Shown in pieces: positions 15,114-25,300 of a DNA stretch of 64,000 nt. This DNA comes from Bacteroidaceae bacterium (GTDB lineage Bacteria > Bacteroidota > Bacteroidia > Bacteroidales > Bacteroidaceae). The stretch spans positions 496,001 to 560,000 of the forward strand of contig JAFZSA010000034.1 in NCBI GenBank assembly GCA_017619585.1, given 5' to 3'. Made by a program: the position numbers and the translations under genes. Numbering within the stretch: position 1 is the first letter of the stretch; the number at the start of each line of letters is the position of its first letter. The notes under the pieces are model-generated. The model did not search any database and had not been told where the DNA came from. It saw nothing but the letters and a program-made list of their open reading frames with translations.

Positions 15114-18100
15114 TCACTTAACCGCAACCTTTTGACCATCCTGGATGTAGATACCCTTCTGAGCCTTGCTTACACGCTGGCCAGACAGGTTGTAGATAGC
15201 TCCATTGTTAACGTTAACGTTTGCGTTTGCGTTAATAATAGCATCCTGGTCGCCACTCTCAGCACCTACCACGAAGCCAGCAGGAGCAGGAGTTACACAC
15301 TTGTTGTCATTCCAGCTGGGGATAGCGTAGCGACTGAAGGTCTCGCTGCCGGGAGAAGCAACATACAGGTTGTTGGCATAGTCGAATGCCAGACCAGAAA
15401 TGGTAGTCTCACTAACTGAGACAGTCACCTTCGGAGTCAAAGAGATCCTACCATTCTCCTGTGGAACATAGTCTGTCTGGTAGATAACAATCGAACCGCT
15501 ACCGTTTGGTATAGCAATATATTTGCCATCTGTGGTGATTGCTATTCTGGCACCATTACGGCTTGTGCTGCTTTGGTTGAAATCCTCGCCTCCCTCTGTA
15601 TTGAAGTGCTTGAGAGCAGGATATTCTGCAGAGGGAGAACTTACATGCTGGATGTACCAGAGACCACCCTGACCATCCTCGTGGATTCCTACATAAGATG
15701 AAGCATAGGTATATTTACCATCGAGTGGTTCAAAGACTGCAGAAGGAGCACCAGTCCATTCTGTAGCAGTACCCAGGTTGTAAACAGAGCAGGTATAGTC
15801 GGTAGCATTGTTTCCACCGTTGCTGCGCTGTCCGCCCAGAACATACATCTTCAGGTCAGCACCCTTGCCTTCGAATGCCAGACTGAGAGCTGCACGGTTC
15901 TGCTCCTGCTCGCCTACATAGGTAATACCGGTAGCCTCATCCAGAGTTCCGCCCTTGAATACAGGCTTCCAAGGCTCGTTCAAGTCATCAGGATTAATCT
16001 CCCATACAGAACTGTTGGTAGTACCGGAAGCACGGGCTACGAAGAGACGTCCGTCCTCAGTGAAGCGGAGATCCTTGAAGTCGTACTTATAGCTGCCGGA
16101 AATTATAAGAGGTAATTGACCTGCGTTTGGTACGTCGCCATAGAAGCCAGGAGTACCATCAGCTGCATTGATAGGCTTGAAGTTAACATCAAATGCGTAG
16201 ATAGCACCGTTCTTCTTACAAGAGATGTACTTGGTATCACTGGATTCTGTCGGGTAAGACTCAGCAAGAAGAATCTGACCGAAGCCCTTACTTGCAGGAT
16301 TATTGTTGATAGCCAATCCGTAGGGGCCCCAAACCTTATAGCTGTCACCAATCTTTGTGGGAGACTTAACGCCCATACCAGTGATATCCAGTTCGTATGT
16401 CAAATTGGTACCAGCAGGTACATTCAGCAAGCTGTTGTCAATAGCAATCTCATGACCACCTGCCTTCAGGTCGCCACCCTTCAGTACATGAGAGTACTTC
16501 AGTTCGTCACCGGCATAGAAGTTGATAGCACCGCTCTTAGCCTCGGCATTCAGCGTATAGAGAACAGCTACCTGTTCTGCATTGGTTGCTACGCTCAGGT
16601 TAGAGGCAAAGGCATTGAGCTGGATGTTAGGACGACGATTTATATATTCGTCATCTAACTTCCATACATAGCTTCCGCCAAACAGATGAGGTGTAGCATC
16701 CTTTCCAAGAGTCTGGAACCAGTGAGCGCCCTCACCCTTAGAACCGTTCAGCTTCCAGCAGATCTCACCGCTTGCCAACTGTTCTTCTGATGCAAGTGAG
16801 CCGCCAGTACCGAAGCCGCTAGGACAGCTGCGCTCTGCATAGAACACATTATTGGCAGTGAAACCGTTACGACCAACAACGTTAGAGCCTTCTTTTGATA
16901 TATTCTGGTACTGAGAAAGAATCAAGGTGTTGTTGATAGTAGGAGAACTGTTAGCCCAACCAACTACACCACCACAGCTATTAGTGGGTTCAGCACCTTC
17001 ACCAATCATTGTAACGTTAACCAAACAGTTATTAACAACTGTTCCGTCACCACTGATACCTATCAAGCCACCATGAGTACCGTCACCTTCGATGAAGGAG
17101 TGCATTACAACTGCAATCTCACAGTTCTCAATGGTTGAGCTCTCTGATGTCCATCGTGTAAGACCACCCATGAACTTTGCCTTATTGGTATTGAAGTATT
17201 CACCTGTCAGCTTGAAGTTCTTAACAGTAGCACCCTTCAGCTCATAGAATAGAGCAGCGGGATCACCCATAGTATAGTCCTCACTAATATAGACATTGTT
17301 CAGAGCATGTCCCTGTCCATCAAGTACACCACGATAGATATGAACAGCGTTCTCACCGGACCTGTTATGACCGATAGGCAGCATGGCAATACCAGCCATA
17401 TCAACATCATTCACAAGCTTAGCCTTGGCAGTTGCATCATGATCACTGGCAATTGAACGGTAAGTAGCAAACTGTCTGGGAGTAGAGATCAGGTAATAGC
17501 CATCCTCGTCCTGAACAGGTATGATATCCTTAATGAGAGGATTGTCCATGATATTGAAATTCTTAGCCTGCTCTGTGGTGTAAGTTCCACCATAGTAAAC
17601 ATCATACAAATCAAGGTAAATGTTTTCAATTTCATCTATTTCTGCCTTGCTAATCAGATAGTCGCCAGTCTCAATCCAATCGTTGTACTCCGGATCCTTC
17701 TCGACAAGAAGAAGATTACCATCAGAAATGTTTTCAAGGAGATTAATAGAACTCATGATACCGAGATATGCCTGACGAGCCTCGTAGAATTCCTTGAACA
17801 ACTGACTCAAGGTCTCTACAGCCTTCATCTTAGCCTCAGTATCCTCAGCAGCATCGGCAGCAGCTACAGCAGCTTCCAGTGCTTCCTTTAATGCAACAGG
17901 ATAGTTAGGAGCCAGATCCTCAACGTCAGGATCATCCTTTCTATACAACGTCAGAATAGCGTTTGCACGGTCCACCATGCTCTCCAAAGCCTGCCCTACA
18001 TAATTCTTTGCCTCTTCATCATCACCTGCATAAACAACCTTGAAGGAAGTGAAGCCCGTCCAGTCATTGCCATAGTTGGTGCCTTGGTTACAGATACCAA

Positions 18101-21100
18101 TGGTCAGACTATCACCTTCAGCCTTGGCAATGATATAATTCTGGTAACGGTCAGCATATCCTGCAACTGCCATACCAGAAGGTCCATGAACGGCATAGCC
18201 CAGAGTATCAACGCCATTTTCAGCGTCCATAATGGGAAGGTCATAAGTAGTGTTACCGCCACCTATCTGGCTAATGTAAACATTCTCGCCGTTTACAGCA
18301 CTTGCCTTCTCTATATAATCTTCTATTACAGTCTGCAGATAGTTGACATTGTCATTTGCATAAACCTGAGCAACATAGTTGTAACCATAGCGGTCGTTGC
18401 TGGGACGGAAAGCACCGTTGACACCTACCAGGTAATAACCGGGCTTCAGGTCCTTAACAGTCTGGTGCATATCAAACTTTGTGTTCCATGCCTCAGAACC
18501 ATAATAAACCTTGTCATTGATGGTTACTGCGCTACTTCCAGTAGCCCACTTGTTCATGCTGGATTTCCAACCGTCCTTGAAACCATTACGGAAGTCGGCA
18601 TTTACAAACAGACCTGTCACATCAGTACCTGCCTTGTAACCCATCTTGATAGCCAGAGCCAGCCACTCATCTATGCGTACAATCTCCTTTTCAATCAGAG
18701 AATCAACAAGTTCATGCTGCTCTATGATATCTACATAATCATTTTCCAGATAATCTGTCAATGCATCACGGTCTTCGCCTTCGAAGTCATCATGCTCAGT
18801 CAGGTAAGCCTTTGTCTCCTCGCACTTATCCTGATACTTCTGGTAAACCTTTGCACTTGCATCAACAACCTTATCGGCAACATATACAGAGTCCAAAGCA
18901 TCTGCCAGGGCAAGAACATTCTGTGCCTGATTCAGGACTTCCAACTTCTCCTCCATAGCAGTGATAGCGCCCTTATAAGCTATTGTAGTATCAAGCTTCT
19001 CGGTATAATAGCTTGAGATAGTAGAGGCAACAGCTGGTAATGTCTCCTCTGTAATAGCCATGTATTCCTCGGCAGCATAGATAATAACACCATGAGTAGA
19101 GAAAGGATAAGGATACTCATCATCACCAATAGTCTGATACCAAACGGGGTCACGGAACTGACTTCCATTAGCCTCCCAAGTAATCTTACCAGTTTTAAGG
19201 TCATCCTTGGTTACGAAGCTAACATCCTCCTGCTTACTTCCATTATCCTGCTGCTTGATGCCTAAACCATCAAGAGCGTAGCAGTTCTTGATAACAACTG
19301 TACCATTATTGTATGCACCACCAGAGTGACGGGCAAAACCACGGTCTGGGTCAATAAGATCCACTTCACCCAATGCGAAGCAATTGGTTACCTCGGCATA
19401 TTGACCTAACCATCCAGAGAAAGAACCATTCTCAGTACGGGTGTCATTCTCAACATGGATATCACCAATCATACCACAGGCATTGATGGTGACACGACAT
19501 GCAGAACCCATAGAACAACCATAGATACCAGCACCGTTTGTACCGGAAACAACATAAACGTTACCAAGGTTCATACAGCCTGTAATAGTGATATGGCCTG
19601 CCCAAGGAGAACCCATACCAACAATACCGGTATAACCGCCACCTGTGATAGAACAGGTTTCGTCAAGCACAACGTCCTTTACATATACACCTTCTGCTGC
19701 ACGAGCGGCATCTGCGCTGAGACCGCCTAATTGATCATCAGGCTGGCTGTTCATTACACTGATAAGACCGCAACCTCTCTTGCCAAGCAGATTGATGTTA
19801 AGGTTACTGATGGTGTGACACTGACCATCGAAGTTGCCATAGAAAGGCTTATACTCGCTACCAACCTGTGCAAAACGCGGAGTGATGGGTCTGCCAGTTT
19901 CCGGATCTGTTTCATTGTAGTTTTCCAGATCAATGTCGGCAGTCAACTTGGCACTGGCATCCAGGTGTGTAGAAGCATAGTTGCTCCACCACAAGAGCTG
20001 TTCGGGGGTACCAATTTCAAACCACCCATCCACGGGAGTCATGTAATCTTCCTGAATATGACCGCAGTTAACACAGAATCCATCCTCATATTCGTGAGGA
20101 GGAAGAACCGGATCGCCGGCAGGAGTATTCTGATATTTTGCACCTACAGGCGTACCATCACATCCGTAGCTAGCAGCATCTACATAGACCAGACCGCCTT
20201 CCTTTGCTATAGGCATAGGTGTCTCGTCCTCACCTATCTTTTGATAGAAACGCTCTACGCCACTCTGCCTGCCGTTCAGGAAGAATGCAAGTTCTCCGCT
20301 GGCAATACCACTCTCGTCCTCGTAGATAATATATTTGTCTTGGTCTTTAATATCCTTTCCTGTTATGGGATGAGCGACATAAACGTTCTCACAATTCACA
20401 TTACCATAATTACGGGCGACATTAGCGGAGTTTTCTGTAGAACTTTGTGCACACTGATCACCAGCACCATAAATATTGCCAATAAAAGCGCAATTCTTGA
20501 AATTAGAGGCATTACGTGTCCATCCTGCGAAACCGCCAACGCAGGCACAGGAAGAAGCCTCACCACCAGGCAAAGTAATAGTACCTGCATAGATACAGTT
20601 TTCAATTGTTTTTCCTGACTCTATAATACCGAAGAAGCCACCAGCGGTGTTATCACCAGTTTTGGTAGAGACAAAGTCAATATCAGAGAATACGTTGCGA
20701 ACAGTAGACTCGTAACCACTCGCAGAGACGGAGCCCCAGTACATACCGCTTGTCTCAATCCTACCATGCATGATAAGGTTCTCAACAGAACCATTGTGGC
20801 GAACAGGGAAGAGAGCGGCATTGTTGCCCATCTCTGTCATCTCGATGGTCAAAGCATGACCACCACCATCAAAGTCACTCTCCATCCAGTCGTTGGTATT
20901 GAAGATAAGGTGGCCAGGCTCTGCTATGTACTCGATATCGTTGACCATCTTGATGTGAAGTTTGAAACCGTTGATGACACGGTTCATACCTTCCACAATA
21001 TCAATGTCCTCCTTACTTCCAACAAGAACAGAACGGCTAATGGGATCAAACTTGGTGGGGTCATCGTACTCAAAGTAATGGAAATTGTACAAACCACACT

Positions 21101-22154
21101 TGCTACAGATACCATACTTGTCAAACTCATGCTTCTCACATTGGTCAGTGCCATTGTTTGAGTAGGTAAGCTCACCTTCAGCCTTACCGTTACAATCTGT
21201 AGGAGCAGAAGCATAAACCCTTCCTGAACCGAATGGTGCGGGAACAGGGAACGGGTCTGTGCCAATTCTCTGCACCCAACCAATACGACTCTGATCGTTG
21301 TTCAGCTGGTAGCAAATCTTACCATCTGCAAGGTCTGCCAATGGCACAACCTGTGTGGCAGTGTTGTCTCCCCACTGTTGGGTAACATAGTTGTTGTAGC
21401 AAGAACCACCAGGACGGTTAGCGTAAGTATCCTGATTGTAGGTCTCCAAATTTACGGATTTTACATTGCCAGGATTACGCGAAATGTTATTACTGCCAGC
21501 CTTGCTATTAAAGTTACTATCATCGCTGATAACCAAGCAGTTTACAATGTTGACAGGATTGCTAGCCCAACCTACTACACCACCGCAATTTTCTGTGGTT
21601 TCGCCAATGATGGCAATTTTAGCGAGACAGTTCTCGATGATAGTACCATTGTAGCAATTAGCAGCAATACCACCATGGGTAGCATCACCAGGTACTTTGC
21701 TGTTAATAGTAATGTCTGCCCAACAGTTTCGGATAGCACCCCTGTTACATGCAGCGATACCACCGGCAAACTTGAAATTTGTTGTAATGGCACCCTCAAC
21801 CTTCAGGTTCTGAATAACAGCACGCCATCCGACATAACGGAAGACAGCCGCATACTGTTCCTCTGGGTAGAGATTAATTTTAATGGTGTGTCCCTGGCCA
21901 TCGAAAGTACCGTCATAGCGCTTGCCCTGTGAATCGCCAACGCCAATCATCGTACCATCCATGCCCAAGTCAATGTCGGCTGTCAGCACGGCACTGGCTG
22001 TGACCTCACCTTCATTCACGAGTGCAGCAAACTCTTCCCAGTCAGCCGCAGAACCAATCTGGTACACATTCCCGACCTTGTCGAGTGCATACGCAGACAT
22101 GCCAACGACCATCATTATGGCCGTCAAGCACATGGTAAGTAGTCTTTTCCTCAT
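15114..22154 (-). CDS. Giant secreted beta-helix/GLUG-repeat surface protein with C-terminal propeller-like module (paralogue 1)
   Basis: This 2346-residue protein begins with a signal peptide (ends SAYA, residue 22). A first beta-helix-like block (about 25-340) has TADIDLG, FDGQGHTIKINL and many GG-G-C-NC turns of the GLUG type. CxxCG ribbons with HxFDKYGIC follow at about 341-354 and 685-697, separated by a second beta-helix block. Residues about 1035-1170 are helical. Residues 1185-1375 are a galactose-binding-like domain (DWTGFTSFKVVYAGD). After an Ala-rich helical spacer comes another GLUG block (about 1540-1800), then a propeller-like region (1830-2300) and a tail NLSGQRV/KGIYIQDGQKVAVK resembling Bacteroidetes sorting tails. 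It is probably surface exposed and binds glycans or matrix. The ligand is unknown. Confidence 0.85.
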   Translation of the reverse strand: MRKRLLTMCLTAIMMVVGMSAYALDKVGNVYQIGSAADWEEFAALVNEGEVTASAVLTADIDLGMDGTMIGVGDSQGKRYDGTFDGQGHTIKINLYPEEQYAAVFRYVGWRAVIQNLKVEGAITTNFKFAGGIAACNRGAIRNCWADITINSKVPGDATHGGIAANCYNGTIIENCLAKIAIIGETTENCGGVVGWASNPVNIVNCLVISDDSNFNSKAGSNNISRNPGNVKSVNLETYNQDTYANRPGGSCYNNYVTQQWGDNTATQVVPLADLADGKICYQLNNDQSRIGWVQRIGTDPFPVPAPFGSGRVYASAPTDCNGKAEGELTYSNNGTDQCEKHEFDKYGICSKCGLYNFHYFEYDDPTKFDPISRSVLVGSKEDIDIVEGMNRVINGFKLHIKMVNDIEYIAEPGHLIFNTNDWMESDFDGGGHALTIEMTEMGNNAALFPVRHNGSVENLIMHGRIETSGMYWGSVSASGYESTVRNVFSDIDFVSTKTGDNTAGGFFGIIESGKTIENCIYAGTITLPGGEASSCACVGGFAGWTRNASNFKNCAFIGNIYGAGDQCAQSSTENSANVARNYGNVNCENVYVAHPITGKDIKDQDKYIIYEDESGIASGELAFFLNGRQSGVERFYQKIGEDETPMPIAKEGGLVYVDAASYGCDGTPVGAKYQNTPAGDPVLPPHEYEDGFCVNCGHIQEDYMTPVDGWFEIGTPEQLLWWSNYASTHLDASAKLTADIDLENYNETDPETGRPITPRFAQVGSEYKPFYGNFDGQCHTISNLNINLLGKRGCGLISVMNSQPDDQLGGLSADAARAAEGVYVKDVVLDETCSITGGGYTGIVGMGSPWAGHITITGCMNLGNVYVVSGTNGAGIYGCSMGSACRVTINACGMIGDIHVENDTRTENGSFSGWLGQYAEVTNCFALGEVDLIDPDRGFARHSGGAYNNGTVVIKNCYALDGLGIKQQDNGSKQEDVSFVTKDDLKTGKITWEANGSQFRDPVWYQTIGDDEYPYPFSTHGVIIYAAEEYMAITEETLPAVASTISSYYTEKLDTTIAYKGAITAMEEKLEVLNQAQNVLALADALDSVYVADKVVDASAKVYQKYQDKCEETKAYLTEHDDFEGEDRDALTDYLENDYVDIIEQHELVDSLIEKEIVRIDEWLALAIKMGYKAGTDVTGLFVNADFRNGFKDGWKSSMNKWATGSSAVTINDKVYYGSEAWNTKFDMHQTVKDLKPGYYLVGVNGAFRPSNDRYGYNYVAQVYANDNVNYLQTVIEDYIEKASAVNGENVYISQIGGGNTTYDLPIMDAENGVDTLGYAVHGPSGMAVAGYADRYQNYIIAKAEGDSLTIGICNQGTNYGNDWTGFTSFKVVYAGDDEEAKNYVGQALESMVDRANAILTLYRKDDPDVEDLAPNYPVALKEALEAAVAAADAAEDTEAKMKAVETLSQLFKEFYEARQAYLGIMSSINLLENISDGNLLLVEKDPEYNDWIETGDYLISKAEIDEIENIYLDLYDVYYGGTYTTEQAKNFNIMDNPLIKDIIPVQDEDGYYLISTPRQFATYRSIASDHDATAKAKLVNDVDMAGIAMLPIGHNRSGENAVHIYRGVLDGQGHALNNVYISEDYTMGDPAALFYELKGATVKNFKLTGEYFNTNKAKFMGGLTRWTSESSTIENCEIAVVMHSFIEGDGTHGGLIGISGDGTVVNNCLVNVTMIGEGAEPTNSCGGVVGWANSSPTINNTLILSQYQNISKEGSNVVGRNGFTANNVFYAERSCPSGFGTGGSLASEEQLASGEICWKLNGSKGEGAHWFQTLGKDATPHLFGGSYVWKLDDEYINRRPNIQLNAFASNLSVATNAEQVAVLYTLNAEAKSGAINFYAGDELKYSHVLKGGDLKAGGHEIAIDNSLLNVPAGTNLTYELDITGMGVKSPTKIGDSYKVWGPYGLAINNNPASKGFGQILLAESYPTESSDTKYISCKKNGAIYAFDVNFKPINAADGTPGFYGDVPNAGQLPLIISGSYKYDFKDLRFTEDGRLFVARASGTTNSSVWEINPDDLNEPWKPVFKGGTLDEATGITYVGEQEQNRAALSLAFEGKGADLKMYVLGGQRSNGGNNATDYTCSVYNLGTATEWTGAPSAVFEPLDGKYTYASSYVGIHEDGQGGLWYIQHVSSPSAEYPALKHFNTEGGEDFNQSSTSRNGARIAITTDGKYIAIPNGSGSIVIYQTDYVPQENGRISLTPKVTVSVSETTISGLAFDYANNLYVASPGSETFSRYAIPSWNDNKCVTPAPAGFVVGAESGDQDAIINANANVNVNNGAIYNLSGQRVSKAQKGIYIQDGQKVAVK

Positions 22155-22210
22155 AGTAGAATAAAGATTAATTAATAGTAATAAATAAGGTTAAACATAA
22201 TGTTGTGACG

Positions 22211-22240
22211 CAAATATATCGAAAATATTTTACACACAAA
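22211..22240 (-). promoter_or_regulatory. Promoter of giant gene 1
   Basis: On the minus strand TTTG (22240-22237), an 18-nt spacer and TATATTTG (22218-22211) match the Bacteroidetes consensus. The leader is about 50 nt. Confidence 0.75.
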
Positions 22241-22300
22241 ACATTTTCAATAAAAAATGCCAAAATATGTAACAATATGTAAAATAAAGAAAACAAAAAA

Positions 22301-22327
22301 GCCCCTTCCCTTTTTGGGGGAAGAGGC
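22301..22327 (-). terminator. Terminator of giant gene 2
   Basis: GCCTCTTCCC pairs with GGGAAGGGGC (one wobble) on the minus strand and is followed by TTTTTT. A weaker hairpin, GTATCTG/CAGATAC, lies at 22348-22369. Confidence 0.8.
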
Positions 22328-22382
22328 CTAACAGGAATGTAAGCTGCGTATCTGCTACATAACAGATACCAAGAATCTTCTT

Positions 22383-25300
22383 TTACTTAACAGATACCTT
22401 TTTGCCGTCCTGGATATAGATACCCTTCTGAGCCTTACCTACACGCTGACCAGCCAAGTTGTAAATAGCTCCGCTGTTAACGTTTCCGTTAGCGTTAACG
22501 TTATCCAAGGCATCCTGATCACCACTTTCTGTACCTACTACAAAGCCTTCGCGAGCAGGAGTTACATACTTGTCGCCTGTGAGCGATGGAACAGCGTAGC
22601 GGTTCAAGGTCTTGCTGGCACTAGAGGTGATGTACAGGTTGTTAGCATAGTCAAATGCCATACCGGTAATCTGACTCTCGGCAACACTCAGATTGTACTT
22701 AGCATCCAGGTAGATTGAACCATTCTGCATAGGAACATAGTTGGTCTCATAGATAACCACCTTACCAGAACCCTTAGGAATAGCTACGAAAGAGCCATCA
22801 GCGCTGACAGCAATTGCCTCACCACGTGTGTTGGTTGTAATGTCTGAGTAGTCAGCATTACCTGTTGCATCAAAGTGCTTGATAGCGGGTTCTTCCTCCT
22901 TAGGATTATCACGGTACTGCTCGTACCACAGACCGCCACGGTTATCTGATACGATACCAACATGTGCGGGAGCAACAGTGTACTGACCAGTCAAAGGCTC
23001 GAATACGCTGCTGGGAGCACCTGTCCAAGAAGTTGCTGTACCAAGGTTATAAGTGAAGCATTTGTAGTCTGAGAAGTTCTCCTTACCGTCTGAACGCTGA
23101 GCACCCAGAACAATAAGCTTCAGGTTCTCACCTTCGCCTTCAACAGCCAGAGAAACGGCAGGACGATTCTGTTCCTCACCACCAACGGTTACAATACCTG
23201 TAGCCTTGTCAAGCTCACCACCAGTGAAGATAGGAGTCCAAGGTTTGTTCAGGTCGGCAGGATCAGCCTCCCATACAGAGCTGGTAGAGTTACCGGAAGC
23301 ACGGGCGATGAAGAGACGTCCATCCTTGCTTACGCGTACATTCTTAAGATCAAACTTGTAGTCACCAGAGATAGTGATTACGTTCTTGTTGTCCTTGATG
23401 TCAAGACCACCATAGAAACCAGGTGTGCCATCCTCGGCATTGATAGGCTGGAAGGTTGCGTCAAAGGCAAACAGTGCACCGGGCTTCTCCTCGCAGATGC
23501 TACCAGTACCCTTCTCCAGAGGACGAGACTCTGCTACATAAATCTGACCGAATCCCTTGCTTGCAGGAGTATTGTTGATAGCAAGACCGTAAGGAGAGTT
23601 AACCTTGTAGCCCTCGCCAATCCTTGCAGGTTCTTTCACGCCCATAGCAGTAATCTCCAGAGCGTAGGTGAGCTTAGTACCGGCAGGAACATTCAACAAG
23701 CTATTGTCAATAGCAATCTCATGACCACCTGCCTTCAGGTCGCCACCCTTCAGTACGTAAGCATACTTCAGTTCGTCACCGGCATAGAAGTTGATAGCAC
23801 CGCTCTTAGCCTCAGCATTCAGCGTATAGAGAACAGCCACCTGTTCTGCATTGGTTGCTACGCTCAGGTTAGAAGCAAAGGCATTGAGCTGGATGTTAGG
23901 ACGGGTGTTCTGGAATTCATTTCCGTTCTTCCATACCAAGCTTCCGCCAAACAGATGAGGTGTAGCATCCTTGCCCAGTGTCTGGAACCAGTGAGCATCC
24001 TCTGCCTTAGAACCATTCAGAGTCCAGCAGATTTCACCGCTTGCCAACTTCTCTTCGGTTGCCAAAGTTCCCTTGGTATCACCAAGCTTTGTTACATAGA
24101 ATACATTGTTTGTAGTACATTTATCCGGATTACGGCTGACTGTGTTACAGCCAGAAGTATTAACGGTGTAGTTAGAAGAGAGTATCAGGGTATTGTTCAC
24201 AGTAAGACTGTTAGTTGCCCAACCGCAAACACCACCACAAGAGTTGGTATTCTCACCCAAAATAGCACAGTTGACAAGACAGTTCTCTACAACCGTTCCT
24301 TCGCCTTCATTAACACCGATAAGACCACCATGAGTACCATCCTGTGAATTACCATTATCATCTGCAGGTATTGTTGAATTGATGGTAACAGCAACATCAC
24401 AGTTCTCGATGCGGGAATTGTAGGTATAACCTGCAATACCGCCAATGAACTTCTGGTTGCTGATATACTCACCTGTCAACTTCAGGTTCTTGACAGTAGC
24501 ACCATCCAGGGTATTGAACAAACCTGTTCTCTGTGCTTCGTTAACAATAAGAACATTGTTGATAGCATATCCCTGACCATCGAACGTACCACGATAGCTG
24601 TAATCAGATACATTGATGGGCTGCATTCCTATGCCCTTCATATCAATGTCCGCAGTAAGTTTAGCCTTTGCTGTATAATCAGCATATGTGGAAATAGCGC
24701 GGAAAGCAACAAGTTTCTTGGGAGTTCCAATGAGATAATAACCGTCCTCGTCCTGAGCAGGAAGAGCCTCCTTAACTATTTTGTTATTCAGAATCTCAGG
24801 ATTCAAAGCTTCCTCTGTGCTATAAGAGCCTTCAGCATATGCATCAATCAGAGTAAGGGCTGCATCATTATAGAGGAAATCGGTCTCAGCCTCAGTGAAT
24901 ACCATTTCACCAGTCTCGAACCATTCGCCAGTCTCCTCGTCCTTTTCAACATAAGGCAAGTTGCCACCCTCGATGTTTTCAAGAGCAACACCCAAAGTGT
25001 TAAGCTTAATGTAAGCCTGCTTACCCTCATAAATCTTCTGGAAGATATCAGAGAATGCAGCTGCTGCCTCAGCCTTGGCAGCCACGTTTTCTGCAGCCTG
25101 AGCCTGAGCCATAACAGCTTCAAGATCCAACTTCAGCTCTGCCGGGAAGTTAGGACCTGCAGCAGGAGTGTCTTCATCACACTCGTAATCCTTGATACTC
25201 TGAGCACGAACTGCCATGTTCTCGAGTACATTATCAAGAGCACCGTTTACCTTGTCTTCGTCATCACCGCAATAAATAACCTTCAAGGCACCCCAGCCTG

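Noticed and set aside
18084..20618. Long plus-strand frames (about 310 and 295 codons) antisense to giant gene 1
   Set aside because: They mirror the codon pattern of the minus-strand gene, lack signal peptides, promoters and domain motifs, and vanish relative to the strong beta-helix repeats on the other strand.
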